Source of the DNA: an uncultured Sulfitobacter sp.
GTDB taxonomy: Bacteria; Pseudomonadota; Alphaproteobacteria; Rhodobacterales; Rhodobacteraceae
NCBI GenBank assembly: GCA_937923365.1
Contig: CALAIJ010000011.1
Coordinates: 1 to 8,152 of the forward strand
Reading direction: 5' to 3'
Length of the DNA: 8,152 nt
Below the pieces are notes generated by a model that did no database searches, was not told the DNA's origin, and saw nothing but the letters and a program-made list of their open reading frames with translations. The stretch's first letter is position 1. Every line of letters begins with the position of its first letter. Below are positions 1 through 6,434 of the stretch, piece by piece. Made by a program: the position numbers and the translations under genes.

Positions 1-789
1 AACCGACGCGCGGGTCATGCGGTATTCATGCAGCACGTGCAGGGGATAGCCACGCCGCAACATGTCGATACGCGCAATTGCCCGCCAGGAGCCCCCCACC
101 AGAAACAGACGGTCGCGCTGGGCGCCCATGCGGCCCGCCAGCGCCTGCATGGTTTCCTTGATATGGGCGTTGCGGGCTTTGGCGCCGCCTTTGATGTCGC
201 GCAGCTTCAGGGGGCCAAGGGCGGAAGTCACACGGCGGCCCACGCGCCCGCCCGAAATCTCCGCCAGCTCCATCGAAGAGCCGCCGATGTCGCAGACCAG
301 ACCGTATGCGCCGGGCCAGCCCAGAAGCACGCCTTGCGCCGACAAACGCGCCTCTTCCTCGCCGTCGATCACCCAGATACGCAGGCCGGTCGCGGCGGCC
401 ACGTCGTCGCAAAACGCCCGCCCGTCCGTTGCATCGCGGACAGCGGCGGTGGCCACGCAGGTCAGCTCTGATAGCCCCATCCCGTCGGCCAGCTTCTTGA
501 AGCGCTTCATGGCTGACAGCGCACGGGCGCGACCCTCGGGGTTGAGGTGGCCGGTTTCGGCAAGGCCGGCGCCCAGCGCACACATGATTTTCTCGTTGTA
601 GAAATACGCAGGCGAGCGTGCCGCACCGTCAAAGACGACCAGACGGACCGAGTTCGATCCCACATCCACCACGCCGACCCGTGCAAGGGCCCGCGCACGG
701 GGGTCCTGGAACAGCGGTTTTGAAAAGGGTCCCAGATCGGCAACGCCGGTTTCGGGCACGATTGACTGGGTGGTCGAGTGTTTGGCCAT
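1..789 (-). CDS. ppx: Exopolyphosphatase, Ppx/GppA family (3' end cut by window edge)
   Basis: Ppx/GppA enzymes release orthophosphate from the ends of polyphosphate, and some also hydrolyse pppGpp; they are cytoplasmic. The reading frame is open from ATG at 789 to base 1, giving 263 residues without a stop, about half the usual ~500 of the family. Visible motifs of the ASKHA fold are the first phosphate loop DVGSNSVRLVVFD (residues 42-54), ATAAVRDA (113-120), the family signature GEEEARL (143-149), the second phosphate loop DIGGSSMEL (167-175) and VGGSWRAIARI (231-241). The start is uncertain: no good Shine-Dalgarno sequence precedes ATG 789 (GGGGC lies about 5 nt upstream), but a residue-30 region before the first phosphate loop suits the family. 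The gene follows ppk1 in the same direction after 125 nt, a pairing that supports polyphosphate turnover rather than a pure GppA role. The exact substrate preference cannot be read from the sequence. Confidence 0.93.
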   Translation of the reverse strand, partial: MAKHSTTQSIVPETGVADLGPFSKPLFQDPRARALARVGVVDVGSNSVRLVVFDGAARSPAYFYNEKIMCALGAGLAETGHLNPEGRARALSAMKRFKKLADGMGLSELTCVATAAVRDATDGRAFCDDVAAATGLRIWVIDGEEEARLSAQGVLLGWPGAYGLVCDIGGSSMELAEISGGRVGRRVTSALGPLKLRDIKGGAKARNAHIKETMQALAGRMGAQRDRLFLVGGSWRAIARIDMLRRGYPLHVLHEYRMTRASV

Positions 790-836
790 GCAGTGCCCCG
801 AAGCTGAGTTTGCGCCGCCCAAAATGCGGCAGCCAT

Positions 837-896
837 GGGGGGAGGTCAATTGTTAACGAAGTAAACGGGTGCGGAATCCCGCGCGGGCCTCCCCCC
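837..896 (-). other. Long-range inverted repeat in ppk-ppx gap
   Basis: GGGGGGAGG at 837-845 and CCTCCCCCC at 888-896 are perfect 9-bp complementary arms separated by 42 nt. The enclosed segment contains the 10-bp palindrome CCCGCGCGGG (878-887) and an AT-rich patch (846-865). In the ppk-ppx transcript the arms would form a strong GC stem about 48 nt before the ppx start. No U-run follows, so it is not a classical terminator. A role in mRNA processing or in lowering ppx expression relative to ppk is inference. Confidence 0.55.
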
Positions 897-900
897 GTCG

Positions 901-918
901 CTAGGGTCAGGACCCTAG
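901..918 (-). other. Palindrome overlapping the ppk1 stop codon
   Basis: CTAGGGTC (901-908) and GACCCTAG (911-918) form a perfect 8-bp inverted repeat with a 2-nt centre. The ppk1 stop codon TAG (917-915) lies inside one arm. As RNA it would fold as 7 bp with a 4-nt loop directly at the end of translation. No T-run follows on either strand. It could be a 3'-end stabilising hairpin or a protein site. Confidence 0.5.
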
Positions 919-3089
919 TCTTCCGTATGGGTCAGCTTTGGCACATCCGCGGCCCCCGCAGAACCGCGCCCCGACAGAGAGGGGTTCTCCATGAAGAAGC
1001 GGTGGCAGTTGAAAGCGAACTGTCCTTCTGGCAGGGCGGGGCGGGTAAAAACGCCTTGCGCGTCCAGCACCCAGCTTTGCGCCACGTCCGCCAGATTGGC
1101 GGCCATGATCTGGCTGGTGATCTGCGCCTTGACGGTGGCGTTCTCGATCTCGACCAAGGTCTCCACACGGCGGGTCAGATTGCGGCCCATCCAGTCGGCA
1201 GAAGAGATAAACACACGCGATTTCTTGTGTGGCAGCCCCGAGCCGTTGCCAAAGCAGACAATGCGCGAGTGCTCCAGAAACCGGCCCACGATGGATTTGA
1301 CGCGGATATTCTCGCTTAGGCCTTTGACACCGGGGCGCAACCCGCAGATGCCACGGATTACCAGCGAGATTTTCACACCTGCCTGCGAGGCGGCGTACAG
1401 GGCATCAATCACGTCCGCGTCCACAAGGCTGTTCATCTTGGCCCAGATTTCAGCGGGTTTACCGGCCTGTGCATGGGCGGCTTCGGCAGCGATCATCTCC
1501 AGCAGGCGCGGCTTGAGGGTGATGGGCGAAATGGCAAGGTTGTCCAGCGTATCCGGCTGCGCGTAGCCCGACAGGTAGTTGAACACCTTGGTGGCGTCGC
1601 GGCCCAGCGTCTTGTCACAGGTAAACAGCGACAGATCCGTATACACCCGCGCGGTAATGGGGTGGTAGTTGCCCGTGCCGTAGTGGGTATAGGTGACCAA
1701 CTGGCTGCCCTCGCGCCGCACCACAGTCGAGATTTTGGCATGGGTCTTGAGGTCCAGAAAGCCGTAGACCACATGCGCGCCTGCACGCTCCAGCCGGCGC
1801 GACTGGCGGATGTTTGCGGCCTCGTCAAAGCGGGCTTTCAGCTCCACCAATGCGGTTACGGATTTGCCGTCCTCTGCTGCCTCGCACAGCGCCTCGACGA
1901 TGGGGCTGTCACGCGATGTGCGGTAGAGTGTCTGTTTGATCGCGACCACATGCGGGTCCCGTGCGGCCTGCGCCAGAAAGCGGACCACCATGTCGAATGT
2001 CTCGTACGGGTGGTGCAGCAACATGTCCTTGGAGCGGATGGCCGCGAACATATCCCCGTCGTGATCTGTCACCCGTTCCGGCACACGTGGTGTGAACTGC
2101 GGCCACAGCAGATCGGGGCGCGCGTCATTGACCAGTTCGGACAGGTCATTCACGCCGATCATCCCGTCAATTTCGATCACGTCGCGTTGGTGCACGCCCA
2201 GTTCGGCCATGACGACAGATTTCAGCTTTTCCGGCGCACCGGCGGAATGGGTCAGGCGCACAACGCCACCGCGGCGGCGGCGCTTGAGGGCCACTTCGAA
2301 CTCGCGCACGAGGTCTTCGGCTTCGTCCTCCACCTCCAGATCGCTGTCGCGCAGGACGCGGAATTCAAAGTGGGACTTCAGCTTGTAGCCCGGAAAGAGG
2401 TCGGGAATGTGCAGCAGTAGCAGGTCCTCCAGCGGCAGATAGCGCTGCCCGCCTTCGGTTGCAGGCAGGCGCACGAAGCGGTCGATCTGTGCGGGGATCG
2501 GCAGCAAGGCTTGCAAGGGGCGTTTGTCGCCGCGCCGCTCCAGTTGCAGGGCCAGCGCATAGCCAGTGTTGGGGATGAACGGGAAGGGATGCGCGGGGTC
2601 GATCGCCAGCGGGGACAGAACCGCAAAGACCTCGTTCAGGAACACTTCGGCCAGATAGGTGCGGTCGGTGTCCGTCAGATCGGCCAGCCGCTCCAGATAG
2701 ATGTTCTGGGCGTCCATTTCGTCCATCAGGCTGGTCAGCACGCGCTGCTGGGTCATCATCAGCGCGCGGGCGTCTTCGTTTATCAGCACCAGTTGTTCCG
2801 CCGGAGAGCGCCCGTCAGCCGCAGGGGTTGTGTTGCCCGCCTGGGCCAGTTCGCGCAGGCCCGCCACGCGGACGGTATAGAATTCGTCCAGATTGACCGC
2901 CGAGATCGACAGAAAGCGCAGCCGCTCCAACAGGGGGACGCGCGGGTTCTCCGCCTCGCCCAGGACGCGCCAGTTAAAGGCCAGCCAGCTGAGTTCGCGG
3001 TTGAAGAACCGGCTGGGCCCCGTGGGGTCCAGATCAGGCAGATCGGCGGCGGCGTCAAAGCCGGCTTCGAGGAAATTGGCGTCCGTCAT
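915..3089 (-). CDS. ppk1: Polyphosphate kinase 1
   Basis: Ppk1 reversibly transfers the gamma phosphate of ATP to a growing polyphosphate chain through a phosphohistidine, usually at the inner face of the membrane. The 724-residue product is close to the family length (E. coli 688). The N-terminal domain begins with the hallmark [17 protein letters not shown] (27-43) and [13 protein letters not shown] (58-70). The catalytic core has IKQTLYRTS (384-392), [13 protein letters not shown] (411-423), and the two phospholipase-D-like histidine motifs: H450 in LKTHAK, equivalent to the autophosphorylated H435 of E. coli, and H607 in FLEHSR, equivalent to H592. [20 protein letters not shown] (469-488) follows the first motif. 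ATG 3089 has AAAGGA 5 nt upstream. It lies 55 nt after the hda-like gene and 125 nt before ppx, all on one strand, so polyphosphate synthesis and breakdown are probably co-transcribed. All key residues are present; nothing is odd in the protein. Confidence 0.98.
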   Translation of the reverse strand: MTDANFLEAGFDAAADLPDLDPTGPSRFFNRELSWLAFNWRVLGEAENPRVPLLERLRFLSISAVNLDEFYTVRVAGLRELAQAGNTTPAADGRSPAEQLVLINEDARALMMTQQRVLTSLMDEMDAQNIYLERLADLTDTDRTYLAEVFLNEVFAVLSPLAIDPAHPFPFIPNTGYALALQLERRGDKRPLQALLPIPAQIDRFVRLPATEGGQRYLPLEDLLLLHIPDLFPGYKLKSHFEFRVLRDSDLEVEDEAEDLVREFEVALKRRRRGGVVRLTHSAGAPEKLKSVVMAELGVHQRDVIEIDGMIGVNDLSELVNDARPDLLWPQFTPRVPERVTDHDGDMFAAIRSKDMLLHHPYETFDMVVRFLAQAARDPHVVAIKQTLYRTSRDSPIVEALCEAAEDGKSVTALVELKARFDEAANIRQSRRLERAGAHVVYGFLDLKTHAKISTVVRREGSQLVTYTHYGTGNYHPITARVYTDLSLFTCDKTLGRDATKVFNYLSGYAQPDTLDNLAISPITLKPRLLEMIAAEAAHAQAGKPAEIWAKMNSLVDADVIDALYAASQAGVKISLVIRGICGLRPGVKGLSENIRVKSIVGRFLEHSRIVCFGNGSGLPHKKSRVFISSADWMGRNLTRRVETLVEIENATVKAQITSQIMAANLADVAQSWVLDAQGVFTRPALPEGQFAFNCHRFFMENPSLSGRGSAGAADVPKLTHTED

Positions 3090-3144
3090 AGGGTCCTTTA
3101 CGGGGCAGATGGGCAGGCGTGTCGGAAGGCATGCAGTATCGCGC

Positions 3145-3819
3145 TTATGGGTCGGTCTTGTCCAGCACCTGCACGGCCAATGCCCGCGTGATCGGGCGTT
3201 TCAGCGCCAGCGACGCTGTATCAAGCTGCGCAATCACCGCCGCTGCTGACGCAAACGAGCGGTCAATATGGGTCAGCAGATAGGGGATCAGGTCCGGCTT
3301 GGGCGTGAGCTGGCGGTCGGCCAGAAGCTTGAGCAGGACAGCCGACAACAGCGCATCATCCGGCGGTTCAAGCGCCACGGCCGTGGTGCCCCGCAAGCGG
3401 CTTTCCAGATCCGGCAGGCTGAGCCCCCAATGGGCCACCGCACCTGTGCCCGTAAGCAGCAGCGAATGGCCTTCGGCCAGGGCAAGGTTGTGCAGGTGGA
3501 ACAGGGCGGTTTGCGCCTGCGGGTTTTGGGCGATGCGGTCCACGTCTTCCACGGCAACATGGTGTGCGGCAAGGCGGGGGATATCTGCATCGGCCAGCGC
3601 TGCTGCGTCAACGATCTGCGCACCGGAAAGGTCGGCCCAGACATGGGCGAGATGCGTCTTGCCCGCGCCCTCGGGGCCTGACAGCAGCAATTTGCGGCCA
3701 GACCAGCTTTGCCAGCCGTCGACCATCGCCAGTGCCATCGCGTTGGAAGGGGCGACAAAGAAGGCGTCGCGCCCCAAAGCAGTACGGCTGGGCAGGTCAA
3801 ATCCAAGTTGTGTGCTCAT
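3145..3819 (-). CDS. hda: DnaA-related regulatory inactivator, Hda/HdaA family
   Basis: Hda proteins bind the DNA polymerase sliding clamp and stimulate ATP hydrolysis by DnaA, which prevents over-initiation of replication. The 224-residue product is the size of the family and has only the AAA+ part of DnaA, without the C-terminal DNA-binding domain. The N-terminus QLGFDL (4-9) matches the clamp-binding motif. Walker A is GPEGAGKT (48-55), with the lysine that E. coli Hda replaces by arginine. Walker B is VAVEDVD (88-94), sensor 1 is LLTGT (121-125), and LPDLESRL (135-142) carries the arginine-finger candidate R141. The C-terminal lid (IDRSF...LDTASL...KRPIT) matches Hda. From my recollection of the E. 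coli sequence, the sensor-2 arginine position aligns with A190. ATG 3819 starts 4 nt after the upstream transporter's TGA, so translation is likely coupled; the Shine-Dalgarno match is weak. DnaA itself is excluded by length; HdaA in the Caulobacter sense is the best name. Confidence 0.88.
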   Translation of the reverse strand: MSTQLGFDLPSRTALGRDAFFVAPSNAMALAMVDGWQSWSGRKLLLSGPEGAGKTHLAHVWADLSGAQIVDAAALADADIPRLAAHHVAVEDVDRIAQNPQAQTALFHLHNLALAEGHSLLLTGTGAVAHWGLSLPDLESRLRGTTAVALEPPDDALLSAVLLKLLADRQLTPKPDLIPYLLTHIDRSFASAAAVIAQLDTASLALKRPITRALAVQVLDKTDP

Positions 3820-3823
3820 GGGA

Positions 3824-4906
3824 TCAGGGATCTTCAGCGATTTCTTGCGGCAAACCGTCGACGCCTTTGTAGAGCAGGCTTTGCCGGTACTGGCTTAGGC
3901 CAAAGCGGGTCAAAACCCCGATGGCGGCGGCCAGTGGCACGGCAACCAGCATGCCTACAAACCCGAACAGCGTCCCAAAGACGGACAGTGCAAGGATCAG
4001 CCAGACAGGGTGCAGCCCCACGGAGTTACCAACCAGTTTGGGGGTCAGCACATTGCCTTCGATGACCTGCCCGATGGCAAAGATGCCCGCCACCAACCCG
4101 ATGGAGACCCAGTCCCCCCAGAACTGGAACAGCGCCAGACCAATGGCCAGCGCGCCGCCCAGCAAGGCGCCCAGATACGGGATGAAGGTCACAAGGCCCG
4201 CGATAAAGCCCACGACCAGCCCGAATTGCAGCCCGACCAGCATCAGCGCAATCGCGTAATAGGTGCCAAGGATCAGGCAGACCGTGCCCATACCGCGAAT
4301 GAAAGAGGCCAGCGTATTGTCGATCTCTCCGGCCAGTTGGCGAATGATCGGGGCGTGATCGCGCGGCAGCATGTTGTCGATGGCCGCCACCATCCGGTCC
4401 CAGTCCAGCAACATGTAGACCGCCACCACCGGTACGATCACAAAGAGGATGATGATGTTGATGATCGACGCAAAGGAGCTGAGCGCCGTTTCAAGCACCT
4501 GTCCGCCGCGCTCCTGAATGGTTGTGCCCAATGAGTTCAGCGAACTGCGCAATGTGCTGTCCTCATCCAGCAGGGAGGGGAATTTGCTGGTCAGAAAACT
4601 GGTAAAGTCCTGAAAGAGCGTCGGCGCGATTTCCACCAGATTGACCGCCTGATTGATCAGTGTGGGGACGACCAGCAAGGCCATGATGACAAAGATCAGG
4701 ATCGCCACCAGCGTAATCAGCGTTGTCGCCAATGCGCGCGACAGTCCCATCCGCTCCAGCTTGTCTGCGACCGGATCAAGGAAATAGGCAATCGCGCCGC
4801 CCAGCAGGAATGGCAGCAGCACGTCGCCCACAAACCACAGGGCGACCATAAAGACGATGGCTGCAACGCCCCAGTATTTCAGTTGGTCTCTGATCGGCAG
4901 CGCCAT
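3824..4906 (-). CDS. AI-2E family transporter (PerM/YdiK type)
   Basis: A 360-residue polytopic inner-membrane protein, typical of the family's ~350 residues. Hydrophobic segments are near 12-27, 29-43, 61-81, 147-168, 205-232, 233-258, 266-282 and 301-333, and a hydrophilic extracytoplasmic stretch lies between about 90 and 140. The C-terminal signature is present: IPYLGALLGGALA (242-254), then EGNVLTPKLVGNSVGLHPVW (283-302) and FGFVGMLVAVPLAA (314-327). Family members have been linked to autoinducer-2 export or Na+/H+ antiport, but most, including this one, have no proven substrate. ATG 4906 is supported by AAAGGA about 8 nt upstream. It is the first gene of the tight cluster with hda and ppk1; this order recurs in alphaproteobacteria by my recollection, and a functional link to replication or polyphosphate is unproven. 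Confidence 0.93.
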   Translation of the reverse strand: MALPIRDQLKYWGVAAIVFMVALWFVGDVLLPFLLGGAIAYFLDPVADKLERMGLSRALATTLITLVAILIFVIMALLVVPTLINQAVNLVEIAPTLFQDFTSFLTSKFPSLLDEDSTLRSSLNSLGTTIQERGGQVLETALSSFASIINIIILFVIVPVVAVYMLLDWDRMVAAIDNMLPRDHAPIIRQLAGEIDNTLASFIRGMGTVCLILGTYYAIALMLVGLQFGLVVGFIAGLVTFIPYLGALLGGALAIGLALFQFWGDWVSIGLVAGIFAIGQVIEGNVLTPKLVGNSVGLHPVWLILALSVFGTLFGFVGMLVAVPLAAAIGVLTRFGLSQYRQSLLYKGVDGLPQEIAEDP

Positions 4907-4939
4907 CTTGCAGTCCTTTGGTCGCGAGGTCCTTCTTTG

Positions 4940-4971
4940 ACATCGCCCGATTGGCGCGGTTTTTCAAGGGG
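4940..4971 (-). promoter_or_regulatory. Weak candidate promoter for the perM-hda-ppk-ppx cluster
   Basis: On the minus strand CCCCTTGAA (4971-4963) is followed after 15 nt by GGCGATGT (4947-4940). TTGAAA fits a housekeeping -35 box, while CCCTTGAA with a 15-nt spacer and a CGATGT-like -10 resembles heat-shock sigma-32 promoters; the -10 is poor for either. The predicted start lies about 25-30 nt before the transporter ATG, leaving room for its ribosome binding site. The call rests only on this match and its position in the 81-nt gap. Confidence 0.28.
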
Positions 4972-4987
4972 TCGCGGCGGTTTGATG

Positions 4988-5554
4988 CTACATCATCGGG
5001 GCGGCATCCGACTGCGCGGTAAAGACGCGGATGTAATCCCCCGGAGAGCTGCCGGCCCAATAGACCCACAGGCGGTGCGGGTCGGCTTCGTCGATCCAGA
5101 CGCGGTCGCCTTCCTCCAGCCCGCGCAATTCGGTGCTGATGTAAGTCACCGAGGTGTTGGCCAGAAAGTCCGTTGCCGCCATTGTGCCTTGAAACGCGGC
5201 AATCCCGAGGATCGGCGCGTCAAAGTCAACGCGGCCGATGTGGATGCCGTCCAGACTGTCGAAGAACACGTAATGGCTGGCAACAACAGTGCCTGCGGGG
5301 ATCATCGGGCGATCCTTGTTGGCGGCGGTGCTGATATCGACGCGGATCGGTTCCACCAGCGTGATGTTCTGGTCCTCGTCAAAGGCGTAAAGGTGGCAGG
5401 TGTCAAAGGTGTCGTCGCCCACCGAGAAAGGCCTGTCTGTGTCGAGTTTGACAAACTCCCCGTTGCCGCTTTGACGCAGAATCTGGCCGTCCAGCACGGT
5501 CGCGCTGGCAGGGGTGTAGCCCAGCAGCAACAAAGAAATAGCCAGAAATCGCAT
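4988..5554 (-). CDS. Small exported protein of unknown function
   Basis: I do not recognise this 188-residue protein. It starts with a clear Sec signal peptide: M-R, a hydrophobic core LAISLLLLGY (4-13), and an ASA cleavage site after residue 18, giving a mature acidic protein of about 170 residues. It has a single cysteine (C53), no further membrane segment and no lipobox. Recurrent beta-type patterns such as HLYAFDEDQNITL (54-66), IPAGTVVASHYVFFDS (85-100), IHIGRVDFDAPILGI (105-119) and RLWVYW (161-166) suggest an all-beta secreted fold. The frame is open upstream to 5653, but ATG 5554 is preferred because the signal peptide begins there and GAGGG precedes it. The extension would read through a hairpin and lacks protein-like sequence. 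It lies 81 nt before the transporter gene and could be co-transcribed with it. An extracellular or periplasmic location is a firm inference; the role is not known. Confidence 0.8.
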   Translation of the reverse strand: MRFLAISLLLLGYTPASATVLDGQILRQSGNGEFVKLDTDRPFSVGDDTFDTCHLYAFDEDQNITLVEPIRVDISTAANKDRPMIPAGTVVASHYVFFDSLDGIHIGRVDFDAPILGIAAFQGTMAATDFLANTSVTYISTELRGLEEGDRVWIDEADPHRLWVYWAGSSPGDYIRVFTAQSDAAPMM

Positions 5555-5592
5555 GGGTGCCCTCGCGCAAGTCACGTGTTGTGCGGGCACCC
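5555..5592 (-). promoter_or_regulatory. Hairpin overlapping the ribosome binding site of the exported-protein gene
   Basis: In the minus-strand transcript GGGTGCC (5592-5586) pairs with GGCACCC (5561-5555), and CGCACAA (5585-5579) pairs with TTGCGCG (5570-5564) with one A-C mismatch. Two bases bulge out, and the loop CACGTGAC contains the palindrome CACGTG. The stem ends at the base next to the ATG and includes the GAGGG Shine-Dalgarno sequence. Such a fold would hinder initiation; alternatively the DNA repeat is an operator. Confidence 0.45.
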
Positions 5593-5650
5593 TAAGGCGC
5601 GGGCCATGTTGGCGACAACGCCCAAAGCCTGTGGTGACGCCTTTGTGAAA

Positions 5651-5685
5651 CAAAAAAGCGGCCCTTCGGGGGGCGAAGGGCCGCT
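5651..5685 (-). terminator. Rho-independent terminator of the fasciclin gene
   Basis: Perfect 12-bp inverted repeat: AGCGGCCCTTCG (5657-5668) and CGAAGGGCCGCT (5674-5685), with a 5-nt loop. On the minus strand it is followed by a run of T (5657-5652). It begins 21 nt after the fasciclin stop codon and separates that transcript from the exported-protein gene, which therefore needs its own promoter or readthrough. Confidence 0.93.
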
Positions 5686-5706
5686 GATCGTCAAAGTATC
5701 AGGTAC

Positions 5707-6222
5707 TTAGTGGCACGCAGGGCGGTCACCGGGCAGCAGCACTTTGTCGATGACGTGGATGACACCGTTGTCGGCCTTGATGTTGGCGACGACCACATTG
5801 GCCGATGTGCCGGAGCCGTCCGCGATGCTCACGCCGGAGGCACCCTTGGTGATGCACAGACGCTCGGACGCGAGGATCGGCTTGAAGTAGTTGGACCCGT
5901 TTGGAATTGTCTCGGCGGTCAGGTTGCGGTCGTCTACATGGTAGAGCAGCACATTGGTCAGCTGGTCCTTGTTCTCTGGCTTGAGCAGTGTCTCGACCGT
6001 GCCTTCGGGCAGGGCGGCAAAGGCATCGTTCACGGGCGCAAAGACGGTGAAGGGGCCGGGGCCCTGCAGCGTTTCGGCCAGACCTGCGGCGGTGACGGCA
6101 GCCACGAGGGTGGAGAAACGCTCGTCGCCCGAGGCGATCTCAACAATGTTGGCAGCAGAGGCGGCGGTGCCCAATGTCAGGGCAGTGGCTGTTGCGGCGG
6201 CAAGTGTGCGAAAAGTGTTCAT
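5707..6222 (-). CDS. Secreted fasciclin (FAS1) domain protein
   Basis: A 171-residue protein made of a signal peptide and one FAS1 domain. Residues 1-23 form the signal (M-N-T-F-R, then an Ala/Thr/Leu core, cleavage at ASA before A24-N25). The domain runs from about 25 to 165 and has the H1 box TVFAPVNDAFAALP (59-72), the central YH (94-95) and the H2 box NGVIHVIDKVLLP (152-164). FAS1 domains mediate adhesion or protein and ligand contacts outside the cytoplasm. Two cysteines, C123 and C170, could form a disulfide in the periplasm. The frame stays open to 6594, but ATG 6222 is chosen because it opens the signal peptide and is preceded by AGGAAGGA. It is a single-gene transcript with its own terminator and a probable RpoE-type promoter. 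In Rhodobacter sphaeroides a fasciclin gene belongs to the RpoE-ChrR singlet-oxygen regulon, by my recollection; the molecular role in that response is not known. Confidence 0.93.
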   Translation of the reverse strand: MNTFRTLAAATATALTLGTAASAANIVEIASGDERFSTLVAAVTAAGLAETLQGPGPFTVFAPVNDAFAALPEGTVETLLKPENKDQLTNVLLYHVDDRNLTAETIPNGSNYFKPILASERLCITKGASGVSIADGSGTSANVVVANIKADNGVIHVIDKVLLPGDRPACH

Positions 6223-6276
6223 GTCAGTGGTCCTTCCTGGGTGATGCCCATGTCTTGGCGGGCTTGTGAACAGGGA

Positions 6277-6302
6277 TACGGGGCGGGCCGTAGATTGGAT
6301 CA
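6277..6302 (-). promoter_or_regulatory. Candidate RpoE/ECF11-type promoter of the fasciclin gene
   Basis: On the minus strand TGATCC (6302-6297) is followed by a 16-nt spacer and CGTA (6280-6277). TGATCC is the characteristic -35 element of RpoE (ChrR-controlled, ECF11) promoters of Rhodobacter and relatives, and ECF sigma factors often use a CGT-containing -10 at this distance. Transcription would start near 6270, giving a leader of about 50 nt that contains the AGGAAGGA ribosome binding site. The hexamer alone occurs elsewhere in the window inside genes, so the spacing, -10 and position before a fasciclin gene carry the weight. Confidence 0.6.
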
Positions 6303-6367
6303 CGCCCCTCGCGACTTCGTTATGCGTGTGAAACATTGGAACCTTTTGGCGTTTCGCGCTGCGCGCT

Positions 6368-6396
6368 TTGACGGTTGACCACCTGTGCTGGCATGG
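6368..6396 (+). promoter_or_regulatory. Weak candidate promoter of pepT
   Basis: TTGACG (6368-6373) is a good -35 box; 17 nt further is GCATGG (6391-6396), a poor -10. A second TTGAC begins at 6375. This is the only -35-like sequence of note between the divergent fasciclin and pepT genes on the plus strand, about 60 nt before the pepT ATG. Confidence 0.25.
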
Positions 6397-6434
6397 CACT
6401 CTGTCGCCAACCCGCGCACCCGCAAGGAGAACCC

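Noticed and set aside
507..836. Minus-strand frame overlapping the ppx start
   Set aside because: Different frame from the Ppx motifs and without a recognisable domain; shadow frame.
1473..2420. Long open frame (315 codons) on the plus strand inside ppk1
   Set aside because: Antisense to the conserved catalytic core of ppk1; the translation is rich in His, Gln and Arg with no recognisable domain, as expected for a shadow frame in GC-rich DNA.
5598..5626. TTGTCG-N17-TTAGGG on the minus strand as promoter of the exported protein
   Set aside because: The -10 matches the consensus at almost no position; not enough to call.
5555..5653. N-terminal extension of the exported protein
   Set aside because: It would place 33 arginine-rich residues before a clean signal peptide and read through the hairpin; ATG 5554 is the better start.
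6338..6353. GGAAC followed by CGTT on the plus strand, like a general stress (EcfG) promoter
   Set aside because: The spacing is only 7 nt where about 16-17 is required.
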